Shown one piece after another: positions 33,054 to 40,879 of a stretch of DNA of 64,000 nucleotides. Source of the stretch: JAWKUK01 sp964402175. Lineage in GTDB: Bacteria > Planctomycetota > UBA1135 > GCA-002686595. The notes under the pieces were generated by a model. The model saw nothing but the letters and a program-made list of their open reading frames with translations. It searched no databases and was not told where the DNA came from. The stretch covers positions 1 to 64,000 of the forward strand of contig CAYOBN010000006.1 in assembly GCA_964402175.1 (NCBI GenBank), given 5' to 3'. Both the position numbers and the translations under genes were made by a program. Numbering within the stretch: the first letter of the stretch is position 1; every line of letters begins with the position of its first letter.

Positions 33054-34919
33054 TCAGCGGCGGAAGCGCAGCGCGAGCGCCGCGTCGAAGCCCGCGAGCG
33101 CGCTGTCACGATCTTCGTCGGCCAGGGCGTCTGCCAGCCAGGCCCGGGCCGCCGCGGGCCGCAGGGTCAGCCGGAGGCCGCCGAGCCCGCCGTACGGGCC
33201 CAGCACGAGCGCGTCGACCGCGCGCGCGCCGAGCCCGCGCAAGTACGCGGGGGCCGCCGGATGGCCGCGCACCGCTTGCGCTTCGAGCGCGGCGAACGCG
33301 GGGTGCAACCCGCCGCCCGAACCGTAGCGGCCGAGGGCCTCGGCGATCGTCGGGTCCAGGTCCGGCGGCGCCGCGGCGAGCGCGCGCCAGCCCTCGGTCA
33401 GGCCGGCGTCCCGCGCGGCGAGCGCCCCGAGGCCGAGCGGCAGCCACGGGCCCGCCTCGGGCGGCAGCCCCGCCCGGAGGGCGGCGAGGGCCGCCGCCAG
33501 CGGGCGCTCGTCCCCCACCGCGCTGCCCGCAGCGAAGCCCGTCCAGAGCGCGGCCGCATCGGCCCGCGGGCCCAAGGCGGCCACGTGCGCGCCGAAGGCC
33601 GCGAGCGCCGCCGCCTCGCCGCTGAGCGGGCCCTCGGGCCCGATCCGCCAGCGCGGCGCGAGCTTGCCGAACGCCTCCGCCCACGCGACCCCCGGCGCCG
33701 CGCGCAGGACCGCCAGGTTCGCGCGCGCCGCGGAGAGCTCGCCCTCGCCGACGATGCGCCCCGTCGCGGCGACCCCGCCGCCGAGCGCTCCCAGCGCGAG
33801 GGCGAAGCCCCACCACCGGCGCGCCGCGGAGGCGCTCCCCGCGGGGCCGCCCGTCGCCACCGCGAGCCCATGGGCCGCGAGCACGAGCCCGAACACGACC
33901 GGCGGAGCCCAACGCAGGAGGCCGAACCAATGCCCGAGCCGCTCGGGCACGAGCCCGCTCCAGCCGGCTGCGACGAGCCACAGCGCGAGGTACGCGGCGC
34001 ACAGGGCCCCCGCAGCGCGGGTCGTCGCGCGTGCCAGCGCCGCGGCGAGGCCGACCAGCGCCGCTGCTGCGAGCGCCAGCGACTGTGCGAGCACCAGCGG
34101 CTCCGCCGCGGCGCCGCGCGCGGCGCTCGCGAGGAACCCCGCGAGCCGCGTGAACCCGCCGGGCCCGCCCACCTCCGCGCCGTGCACGTCGAAGACGCCG
34201 CGGCCGACCGCGTGGGCCAGCACCGCGAGCGGCGCCGCGCCGAGGGCAAAACCCACGGCCGCCGCGCCCACGAAACCGGCGCCCGCGCGCGCGCGCCAGG
34301 CGCTGACACCCGACACGACCGCGACGAGCGCGAGCGGCAGCGCGAGCTGCAAGCTGAACCAGAGCCCGAACCCCGCCACCGCGCCGAGGACGAGCCCCTT
34401 CGGCCAGCGCAGCAGCCGCGGCTCGCGCGCACAGTCCAGCGCCCCCGAGAAGAGCAGGCCGACGAAGACGAGCGCCTCGAAGTGGATGCCGAGGTGCAAG
34501 AGCGACTCGCGCTGCACGTGCTCGGGCGCGAAGACGAGCAGCGCCGCGCACCACCGCGCGCTCGACGGTCCGAGGTGCCGCCACACGAACGCGAGCAGCG
34601 CGACCAGGACCAACGCCCCCCAGAGGAGCGCCGCGAGTTTGTGCGCGAGCAAATTCTCGCCGACGAGCGCAAACGCGAGCGCCTTGACGTGGCTCGCCAC
34701 GAAGCCGCCCCCTTCGTAGGGGTGGTACGGCAAGCTCGTCCACGGGAGCCCGCCCTCGCCGCTCCACCAGCCGCGCAGCAAGACGGCGACGGCGCCCTTC
34801 TCGCGCTCTTCGCCGAAGAAGAAGACCTCGGACAGCGCGAGCACCGCGAGCGCGCGCACGGCGATCCACGCGGCGCTGGCCGCGAGCGCGAGGCGGAGGA
34901 ACGGGGGCACGCGGGACAA
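33054..34919 (-). CDS. Polytopic membrane protein, possibly glycosyltransferase-like
   Basis: About 621 aa if started at the TTG at 34919; GTG at 34910 is an alternative. The start sits 6 nt after a TACCGT hexamer. Roughly 11-12 membrane spans occupy the first 400 residues, beginning FLRLALAASAAWIAVRALAV and then FFFGEEREKGAVAVLLRGWW. The loop LPYHPYEGGGFVASHVKALA and HLGIHFEALVFVGLLFSG recall GT-C-type enzymes, but I see no defining acidic motif. The last ~200 residues are soluble, Ala/Leu-rich helices. Divergent from a TMTC-like gene 47 bp away; both may act in surface glycan assembly (inference). Confidence 0.65.
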   Translation of the reverse strand: MSRVPPFLRLALAASAAWIAVRALAVLALSEVFFFGEEREKGAVAVLLRGWWSGEGGLPWTSLPYHPYEGGGFVASHVKALAFALVGENLLAHKLAALLWGALVLVALLAFVWRHLGPSSARWCAALLVFAPEHVQRESLLHLGIHFEALVFVGLLFSGALDCAREPRLLRWPKGLVLGAVAGFGLWFSLQLALPLALVAVVSGVSAWRARAGAGFVGAAAVGFALGAAPLAVLAHAVGRGVFDVHGAEVGGPGGFTRLAGFLASAARGAAAEPLVLAQSLALAAAALVGLAAALARATTRAAGALCAAYLALWLVAAGWSGLVPERLGHWFGLLRWAPPVVFGLVLAAHGLAVATGGPAGSASAARRWWGFALALGALGGGVAATGRIVGEGELSAARANLAVLRAAPGVAWAEAFGKLAPRWRIGPEGPLSGEAAALAAFGAHVAALGPRADAAALWTGFAAGSAVGDERPLAAALAALRAGLPPEAGPWLPLGLGALAARDAGLTEGWRALAAAPPDLDPTIAEALGRYGSGGGLHPAFAALEAQAVRGHPAAPAYLRGLGARAVDALVLGPYGGLGGLRLTLRPAAARAWLADALADEDRDSALAGFDAALALRFRR

Positions 34920-34925
34920 GCCATG

Positions 34926-34959
34926 ACGGTACCACCCTGCGCCCCGGGCGCAGTACCGT
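34926..34959. promoter_or_regulatory. Back-to-back -10 hexamers in a divergent intergenic region
   Basis: TACCGT occurs on the minus strand at 34926-34931 and on the plus strand at 34954-34959, 6 and 7 nt before the TTG (34919) and GTG (34967) starts. The 22 nt between them are GC-rich and contribute to an imperfect hairpin. The layout suggests leaderless, mutually exclusive or coordinated transcription. Confidence 0.5.
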
Positions 34960-34966
34960 TCCCGAC

Positions 34967-36879
34967 GTGGAACGACCGGAGGTGCAACCCAGCAGGCAAC
35001 CCAGCGGGCAACCCAGCAGCTGGGGCGCGGGCGGAGTGCCGCCGTGGGTGCTCGCGCTCCTGGCGTTCTGGGTCTGNNNNNNNNNNNNNNNNNNNNNNNN
35101 NNNNNNNNNNNNNNNNNNNNNNNNNNNNNNNNNNNNNNNNNNNNNNNNNNNNNNNNNNNNNNNNNNNNNNNNNNNNGGGGCGCGGGCGGAGTGCCGCCGT
35201 GGGTGCTCGCGCTCCTGGCGTTCTGGGTCTGGGCCCCGGCGATCCACCGCGGCGGGTTCGCGTACGACGACCGCGAGGCGATCTTCGGCAATCCCGTCGT
35301 CGCGGGCGACCTGCCGCTGACGAGCGCGTTCGACCGCGACTACTGGCACCACCGCGGCGGCGCGGGCCACTGGCGCCCGACGGCGACGTTGTCGCTGCGC
35401 TTCGACCGCTGGCTCTTTGGCGCCGACGCGCGCGGGTACCACGCGACGAACTGCGTCCTGCACGCGCTCGTGGTGGGCCTCGCCGCGGCGCTCGCGGCGC
35501 GGCTCGCGCGGGCGCTCGCGGCGCCGGTGCCGACGTTCGGGCTGTGCCTCTGCGCCGTCCACCCGCTGTCCGCCGACTGCGTGGCGTGGATCAGCGGCCG
35601 GACGTCCCTCGTCTCCGCCCTCGGCGGCCTCGCAGGGCTCCTGTGCCTCGCGAGCGCGAAGGGCAGCGCGCCCTTCGCGCGGGGCGTCCTCGGCGGCGCG
35701 CTCGCGGTCGGGCTCGCGCTGCTCGGCAAAGAGGACGGCCTGGCGTTCGCGGTCGTCGCGCCACTCGCCGCCGCCGCGCTGGCCCAGGGCGGGCCGCGGG
35801 CGCGCTCGACCGCTGCGCTCGGGGCGGCGCTCGGGGCGGCTGCGGCCATTGCCGCGTGGCTCGCGCTGCGCTTCGCCGCCCTCGGCGTGGCGCTGCCCGC
35901 GGCGCCGCACGCGCTGCTCGCGGACGTCGCGCTCCCGACGCGCCTCGCGCTCGCGGCGGCGGCGTGGGGCGAAGGCCTCGCGGCCGCCCTCGCGCCGGGC
36001 TGGCCGTTGCCGCCGAACCTCACGCCCGCGGATGTCGGCGGCGCGGGGCTCGCGCCGCGCCTCGCGCTCGCGGGCGGGCTCGCGCTGCTCGGCGCCTTCG
36101 TCGCGCGGCGCTGCGTGCGCCGCGCCCCGCGCGGCGCGCTCCTGTTCGCGGCCGGCAGCGCGCTCGCGGTCTCTGCCGCGGTGCTGCCGCACACGCAGCT
36201 CATCCCGAGCGGCGAGCTCTTCGCGCCGCGCTTCCTGTACCTGCCGCTGCTCCTCGGCGCGCCCCTCGTGAGCGCGCTCGCGGCGAGCCTCTGGCGCAGC
36301 GCGCGCGTGCGCGCCGTCCTCGCGGTCGCGGCGCTCCTCTGGTGCAGCGGCGCGGCGCAGGTGCACGCGGCGCGCTACGCGAGCCGCGGCGCGTACTGGC
36401 GCGCGCACCTCCCGCGCCACGCGGACGACCCACGGGTCTGGAACGAGCTCGGCCACGCCGCGCGCGAAGCCGGCGATCGCGCGGGCGCGCGCGCCGCGTT
36501 CACGCAGGCGACGGAGCTCGCGCCGGGTTACAGCCGCGCCTGGGTCGGGCTCGGAGCGCTCGCCGCCGCGGACGGAGACTGGGCCCAGGCCGAAGCGCAC
36601 TTCGCCCGCGCGGTCGCCGTCGGCGCCGACAACGCCGTGGCGCACGCGAACCTCGGCAACACCCTCGTGCGCCGCGGGGCCGCGGCGGAGGCGGTGGCGC
36701 TCTACCGGCGCGCCGTGGCCCTGGTCCCCGGCCGCGCGGAGTTCCACCGCGGCCACGCGCGGGCGCTCGCCGCGGCCGGTGATGCGGAGGGCGCGCGCGC
36801 GGCCGCAGCGACGGCGGTCGCGCTCGACCCGGGGGACCGGAGCGCCGCGGCGCTGCTGCGCGAGCTCGGCGGAGGCTGA
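34967..36879 (+). CDS. TMTC-like membrane protein with C-terminal TPRs (gap inside)
   Basis: The GTG at 34967 starts MERPEVQPSRQPSGQPSS. The frame continues across the N-run if the duplicated 55 bp is collapsed, giving about 586 aa. FAYDDREAIFGNPVV, HWRPTATLSLRFDRWLFG, ADARGYHATNCVLHALVV and HPLSADCVAWISGRTSLVSA are hallmark blocks of TMTC/DUF1736 proteins, which are GT-C-type O-mannosyltransferases in animals. About ten spans follow; LIPSGELFAPRFLYLPLLL is conserved too. From ~440 there are three to four TPRs (WNELGHAAREAGDRAGARAA; AHANLGNTLVRRGAAAEAVA). It probably glycosylates exported proteins; the bacterial substrate is unknown. Confidence 0.85.
34985..35020 (+). repeat. Three tandem 12-bp repeats at the TMTC-like N-terminus
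   Basis: CAACCCAGCAGG, CAACCCAGCGGG and CAACCCAGCAGC encode QPSR-QPSG-QPSS near the N-terminus. This keeps the frame and supports the GTG start at 34967. Confidence 0.8.
35077..35176. other. 100-N scaffold gap, probably artefactual
   Basis: The 55 bp before the gap (35022-35076) and after it (35177-35231) are identical. Removing the gap plus one copy restores an uninterrupted TMTC-like frame, so the contigs overlap and no sequence is missing here. Confidence 0.85.
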
Positions 36880-36950
36880 TCCCCTGCGGCGCGTGCGACA
36901 GGCCGTGCTCGCCGCTTGCAGCGGGCGCCGCCGTCGTTTATGCCCTCCCC

Positions 36951-37331
36951 ATGCGCGCAGCAGACCTCGCCGTGCTCGGGATCCTCGTCGGCGGCGTCGC
37001 CGTCGGTTCGCTCTTCCTCCTGGCGAAGCGCGACATCGCCCGCACGGACTGGAGCGCGCTCCCCGCGACCGAGGCCTACGCGCAGCTCTGCTCCGCGTGC
37101 CACGGGCCCGACGGCACGGCGCCGTACGGCCTCGCGAACACGCTGAAGGGCAAGCGCCAGTACTGGGACGTCGCGAGCCTCGTGGAATACATGGGGAACC
37201 CGCTCGGTTACGCGCAGGCGAAGAGCGGCGGCCGCCTCGGCAAGCGCTTCATGAACCCGATCCCGTCGCACGTGCCGCCGGAGACGCGCGAGCGCCTCGC
37301 GCAGTACGTGCTGACGACGCTCATGGATTGA
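36951..37331 (+). CDS. Membrane-anchored mono-haem c-type cytochrome
   Basis: 126 aa. An N-terminal anchor (AADLAVLGILVGGVAVGSLFL, uncleaved by appearance) precedes a class I cytochrome c domain: YAQLCSACHGPDGTAPYG with CSACH at about 47-51, and MNPIPSHVPPETRERLAQYV with the likely axial methionine M. It faces the periplasm and carries electrons to an unknown partner. Its TGA stop forms one end of a perfect palindrome shared with the convergent OsmC gene. Confidence 0.88.
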   Translation: MRAADLAVLGILVGGVAVGSLFLLAKRDIARTDWSALPATEAYAQLCSACHGPDGTAPYGLANTLKGKRQYWDVASLVEYMGNPLGYAQAKSGGRLGKRFMNPIPSHVPPETRERLAQYVLTTLMD

Positions 37332-37346
37332 GCCCGCGCGGGCTCA
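37329..37346. terminator. Palindrome formed by two convergent stop codons
   Basis: TGAGCCCGCGCGGGCTCA is an 18-bp perfect palindrome. Its first three bases are the stop of the cytochrome gene and its last three, read leftward, are the stop of the OsmC gene. It could be a compact bidirectional terminator, although it lacks a loop and T tracts. Confidence 0.5.
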
Positions 37347-37760
37347 GGTCCATTCGAAGCGCACCGGCAGGTTCACCTTGCCGTCGAGGGTCACGTGCAC
37401 GGGGCAGCCGTGGGCCGCGCGCTCGAGGGCGGCGCGGGCGCGCTCGTCCAGGGGCCCGTCGGGGCCCGGGGGCACGCGGATCACGACCTCCAGCTCGGCG
37501 ATGCGCCGCGGGTCGGTCGCCATGCGCTTCTCGACCCGCGCGGTCGCGCCGACGAGGGGCCAGCCGTGGCGCTCGGCCACGATGCCCATGATCGTGAGCA
37601 TGCACGCCCCGAGGCCCGTCGCGACGAGGTCCGTCGGCGAGAAGGACTCGCCGCGGCCCTGGTTGTCGACCGGGGCGTCGGTGACGAGGGAGGAACCGGA
37701 GGGGCCGTGGACGGCGCGCGTGCGCAGGCCGCCTTCGTAGGTGACGTCGATCTGGACCAT
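37344..37760 (-). CDS. OsmC/Ohr-family protein
   Basis: 138 aa from the ATG at 37760. VQIDVTYEGGLRTRAVHGPSG, then FSPTDLVATGLGACMLTIMG with the first redox cysteine, and RAAHGCPVHVTLDGKVNLPV with the second, follow the OsmC layout. Ohr/OsmC proteins reduce organic hydroperoxides through these two cysteines; YhfA-like members are the closest by pattern, and their substrate is less certain. TATCTT lies 11 nt before the start. Convergent with the cytochrome gene. Confidence 0.85.
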   Translation of the reverse strand: MVQIDVTYEGGLRTRAVHGPSGSSLVTDAPVDNQGRGESFSPTDLVATGLGACMLTIMGIVAERHGWPLVGATARVEKRMATDPRRIAELEVVIRVPPGPDGPLDERARAALERAAHGCPVHVTLDGKVNLPVRFEWT

Positions 37761-37909
37761 GGGCGCTGGGGAAGATACCCGAGCCGGGGCGGCCCCCCCC
37801 CGCCGGGGCGCAGGGGCCCCCCCCGGAAGTTGGGGCGGAAGTTGGGGACTGGCGCTTCGGGCGCCGAAGTCGCACCATCTCCGGCCCGCAACCCGAGGAG
37901 TCCAAGCCC

Positions 37910-38686
37910 ATGTCCACCCAACCGCAGCGCCTCGCCGGCAAACTGGCCCTCGTCACGGGCGCGTCCTCCGGCATCGGGGCCGCGACCGCGCGGGCGCTCG
38001 CGCAGGACGGCGCGCGGCTCGTGCTCGCGGCGCGGCGCGTGGAGCGCCTCGCGTCGCTCGCCGGTGAGCTCGCGGCGCTCGGCGCGCCGGCGGAGGTGCT
38101 GGCCCTCGACGTGCGCGATGCCGAGGCGACCGCGCGCGCGCTCGCCGGGCGGCCCTTCGACATCGCGGTCGCCAACGCGGGCCTCGGCCTCGGCTTGACG
38201 AAGCTGCCCGAGGGTGACCCCGCGGCGTGGGCGACGATGATCGACACGAACGTGAAGGGTGTCCTGCACACGATCCGCGCCACGCTGCCCGGGATGAACG
38301 CCCGCGGCTCGGGCGACCTGGTGCTCGTCGGCAGCGTCGCGGGCCGCCAGGTCTACCCCGGCGGAAATGTGTACAACGCGACGAAACACGCCGTCCGGGC
38401 CCTGTACGAGGCGCTGCGCCTCGACAATCAGGGAACCGGCGTGCGCTTCACCACCGTCGATCCGGGCATGGTGGAGACCGAGTTCAGCCTGGTGCGCTAC
38501 GCCGGCGACGCCGAAGCGGCGCGGCGTGTGTATCAGGGTATGACACCGCTCTCCCCGGCCGACGTCGCGGATGCGATCCTCTACGCCGTGACCCGCCCGC
38601 CGCATGTCAATATCGGTGAGCTCGTGCTGTGGCCCACGGCCCAGGCGAGCACCCGCGACGTGACCCGCGCGCCCGCGAAACCTTGA
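37910..38686 (+). CDS. Short-chain dehydrogenase/reductase (YdfG-like)
   Basis: 258 aa. Classical SDR: KLALVTGASSGIGAATARAL (nucleotide loop), DVRDAEATARAL, VANAGLGLGLTKL, VLVGSVAGRQVYPGGNVYNA with catalytic Ser, then YNATKHAVRALYEALRLDN with the Tyr-x-x-x-Lys pair, and TTVDPGMVETEFSLVRY, a block shared with the YdfG/NADP-dependent 3-hydroxy acid dehydrogenase branch. Cytosolic, likely NADP-dependent. The final PAKP tail is variable. No operon partner. Confidence 0.9.
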   Translation: MSTQPQRLAGKLALVTGASSGIGAATARALAQDGARLVLAARRVERLASLAGELAALGAPAEVLALDVRDAEATARALAGRPFDIAVANAGLGLGLTKLPEGDPAAWATMIDTNVKGVLHTIRATLPGMNARGSGDLVLVGSVAGRQVYPGGNVYNATKHAVRALYEALRLDNQGTGVRFTTVDPGMVETEFSLVRYAGDAEAARRVYQGMTPLSPADVADAILYAVTRPPHVNIGELVLWPTAQASTRDVTRAPAKP

Positions 38687-38754
38687 ACCTGAACGGCGCG
38701 CCGGTGGCGCGCCGCTCCCCGCTGCCCCCCTATCCGGCCCGACCGAAGAACCAC

Positions 38755-39948
38755 GTGAGTCCCGACCCGCTCGACAAGGAGATCGAGGACGCCCTGCGCG
38801 GCGTCGACCTACAGGCCATCGAAGGGCGCGGCGGGAGCCGCGCGCGCAGCGGAGGCGGCGACCGCCTCTACCCGGGCACGATCGTGGGCGTCCACGGCGA
38901 CGACGTGATCGTCGAGCTCGGGCCGCAGATGCAGGGCGTCTGCTCGAAGCGCGAGTTCGACGAAGAGCCGAAGGTCGGCGACGTGCACCGCTTCACGCTG
39001 CGCGGCCGCGACGAAGAGCTCTGGATCCTCTCGATGCGCGAAGCGAAGGAGCTCGCGAGCTGGGAGCAGCTCGAGGTCGGCTCGCTGACCAAAGCGCGCG
39101 TGACGGGCCAGAACCAAGGCGGCCTCTCGCTGAAGATCGGCTCGCACGACGCGTTCATGCCGCTCAGCCAGGTGTCCGCCGAGCGCGGCTTCGACGCGTC
39201 GTCGCTGCTCGGTCAGACGATCACCGCCGAGGTGCTCGAGGTCGACCGCACCAAGAAGCGCGTGCTGCTCTCGCGCCGCCGCGTCGATGAGCGCGAGCGC
39301 CTCGAGCGCATGGCCGAAGCCGTCGGCGGCCTCTCCGGGGGCCAGGTCCTGACGGGCCGCGTCACGCGCGTCGAGCCGTTCGGCGCCTTCGTCGACATCG
39401 GCAACGGCCTCGAGGGCCTCGTGCACGTCTCCAACGTCTCGCGCAAGCGCGTCGAAGACGTCACCAAGGTGCTCGAGCCTGGCCAGTCGGTGCAGGTGAT
39501 GGTGCTCGACGTGAAAGACGGCGGGCGCAAGCTCTCGCTGGGCATGAAGCAGCTCGAACCCGACCCGTGGGCCGAGGTGACGCACGCGCTCTCCGTGGAC
39601 CAGCAGATCAAGGGCAAGGTCACGCGCATCGCGGACTTCGGCGCCTTCATCGAGCTGCTGCCGGGCGTCGACGGCCTCCTGCACGTGTCGCAGTACTCGC
39701 GCGAGCGCGTGCGCGACCTGACGCGCCTCGTCAAGGTCGGCGACGAGCTCGACGTGCGCATCACCGCGATCGATCCGTCCAGCCAGCGCATCTCGCTGTC
39801 GCGCCTCGACTCGCGCGGCTCCGTCGTCGGCTCCGAGGACTCCGTCGACAGCGGCACCATCGACAGCGCGCTGCAGCAGAACAACAAGGGCAACCTCGGG
39901 ACGAACCTCGGGGCGCTCCTGCGCAAGGCGCGCGACGGCAAGTCCTGA
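38755..39948 (+). CDS. S1-domain RNA-binding protein (four S1 repeats)
   Basis: 397 aa from the GTG at 38755. Four S1 modules at ~40-100, ~105-175, ~195-265 and ~285-355. The third and fourth are most typical: VEPFGAFVDIGNGLEGLVHV and IADFGAFIELLPGVDGLLHV. The first two lack the usual aromatic core. Resembles ribosomal protein S1 (RpsA) but is shorter than the ~550-residue six-repeat form, so it may be an auxiliary translation factor. The tail (GSEDSVDSGTIDS) is acidic. A later assembly gap repeats its last codons. Confidence 0.85.
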   Translation: MSPDPLDKEIEDALRGVDLQAIEGRGGSRARSGGGDRLYPGTIVGVHGDDVIVELGPQMQGVCSKREFDEEPKVGDVHRFTLRGRDEELWILSMREAKELASWEQLEVGSLTKARVTGQNQGGLSLKIGSHDAFMPLSQVSAERGFDASSLLGQTITAEVLEVDRTKKRVLLSRRRVDERERLERMAEAVGGLSGGQVLTGRVTRVEPFGAFVDIGNGLEGLVHVSNVSRKRVEDVTKVLEPGQSVQVMVLDVKDGGRKLSLGMKQLEPDPWAEVTHALSVDQQIKGKVTRIADFGAFIELLPGVDGLLHVSQYSRERVRDLTRLVKVGDELDVRITAIDPSSQRISLSRLDSRGSVVGSEDSVDSGTIDSALQQNNKGNLGTNLGALLRKARDGKS

Positions 39949-39970
39949 GCTCGCGCCCGAAGGGCGCGCG

Positions 39971-40070
39971 NNNNNNNNNNNNNNNNNNNNNNNNNNNNNN
40001 NNNNNNNNNNNNNNNNNNNNNNNNNNNNNNNNNNNNNNNNNNNNNNNNNNNNNNNNNNNNNNNNNNNNNN
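39971..40070. other. 100-N scaffold gap, probably artefactual
   Basis: 39916-39970 and 40071-40125 are the same 55 bp (end of the S1 gene and its trailer). As with the other large gap, the contigs appear to overlap and no sequence seems missing. Confidence 0.85.
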
Positions 40071-40082
40071 CTCCTGCGCAAG

Positions 40083-40154
40083 GCGCGCGACGGCAAGTCC
40101 TGAGCTCGCGCCCGAAGGGCGCGCGACGGCAAGTCCTGAGCTCGCGCCCGAAGG
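40083..40154 (+). repeat. 36-bp tandem duplication spanning the S1 stop codon
   Basis: Two exact 36-bp copies (40083-40118, 40119-40154). The first holds the last codons and TGA of the S1 gene; the second repeats the same stop-codon region just outside the coding sequence. In-frame length (12 codons) suggests slippage. Confidence 0.85.
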
Positions 40155-40155
40155 A

Positions 40156-40193
40156 CGCGCGCCATCCTTGGCGCGCGCCGAGGATGGCGCGCG
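40156..40193. terminator. 13-bp perfect hairpin between convergent genes
   Basis: CGCGCGCCATCCT (40156-40168) pairs with 40181-40193 around a 12-nt loop. It lies between the S1 gene trailer and the end of the leftward CheC-like gene. Confidence 0.65.
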
Positions 40194-40200
40194 CGGTGGT

Positions 40201-40764
40201 TCAGCCCAGGTACGCGCCCTCGGGCAGCATCGCGATCATCTCTGTCGGCTCGTAGGACCCGATGGCGACCTTGGCGCGACCGACGATGAGCGGGTCGCCG
40301 TCGCGATAGACGAGGGCCGGCCGCACGTCGGCGCGGACCCCCTGGCAGCCTTCGAAGCGCACGCGGCTGACATTGGTCTCGAGGGCCCGCAGGGCTGCGT
40401 CCACCGCGCCGCCGACGAAGTTGCCGATCTCGAGCATCGCGTCCTTGAGCGCCGCGTCGAGGGTCGTCAGATTGCGGCGCTCGCGCACCGTCTCGTCGGG
40501 CAGCATCATCAGGAACGACGCGAGGGTGATCGCGTCGGGCAGCGGGATGAGCAGCGTGCCGTGGTGCAGGGATTCCCCCTCTTCGGCGCCGAAGCGAAAC
40601 GACACGTGGATGCGGCCATGGCCTGCGGGCCGCGACGTGTGGCGCTCGACCTGGAGCTCCTTCACGCCGATCTCGCGGTCGGCGAGCATCGAGAGGTCGC
40701 TCGTGATGCGCTCAAAGATCTCTTCGATCGCTTGGAGCTGGACGGGGTCGGAGACGGTCTGCAT
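40201..40764 (-). CDS. CheC/CheX-like phosphatase-fold protein
   Basis: 187 aa from the ATG at 40764. Residues ~75-130 read SFLMMLPDETVRERRNLTTL and DAALKDAMLEIGNFVGGAVD, the latter close to the EIGN..... helix of CheC/CheX/FliY phosphatases, where E and N act on CheY-P. The second half (EGCQGVRADVRPALVYRDGD) is beta-rich as expected. No chemotaxis or flagellar genes are nearby, so the partner could be a receiver domain elsewhere. Assignment rests mainly on one motif. Confidence 0.55.
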   Translation of the reverse strand: MQTVSDPVQLQAIEEIFERITSDLSMLADREIGVKELQVERHTSRPAGHGRIHVSFRFGAEEGESLHHGTLLIPLPDAITLASFLMMLPDETVRERRNLTTLDAALKDAMLEIGNFVGGAVDAALRALETNVSRVRFEGCQGVRADVRPALVYRDGDPLIVGRAKVAIGSYEPTEMIAMLPEGAYLG

Positions 40765-40827
40765 GGCACCGGGGGGGGTCAAGGGCCCCTTCGGCCGGCG
40801 CGCAGCCGCGACCTGAGCCCAAGCGAA

Positions 40828-40849
40828 CGGGGGCGCCAAAGCGCCCCCG
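40828..40849 (-). terminator. Terminator-like hairpin after murA
   Basis: CGGGGGCGC (40828-40836) and GCGCCCCCG (40841-40849) form a 9-bp stem with a CAAA loop, 31 bp beyond the murA stop, in the direction of transcription. Confidence 0.6.
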
Positions 40850-40879
40850 CGTGAGACAGACCACCAGGCCGGGACGGCG

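Noticed and set aside
33106..36756. Very long frames crossing the first N-run on either strand
   Set aside because: They exist only because N-runs carry no stops; collapsing the 55-bp overlap gives one TMTC-like gene on the plus strand and a separate leftward gene.
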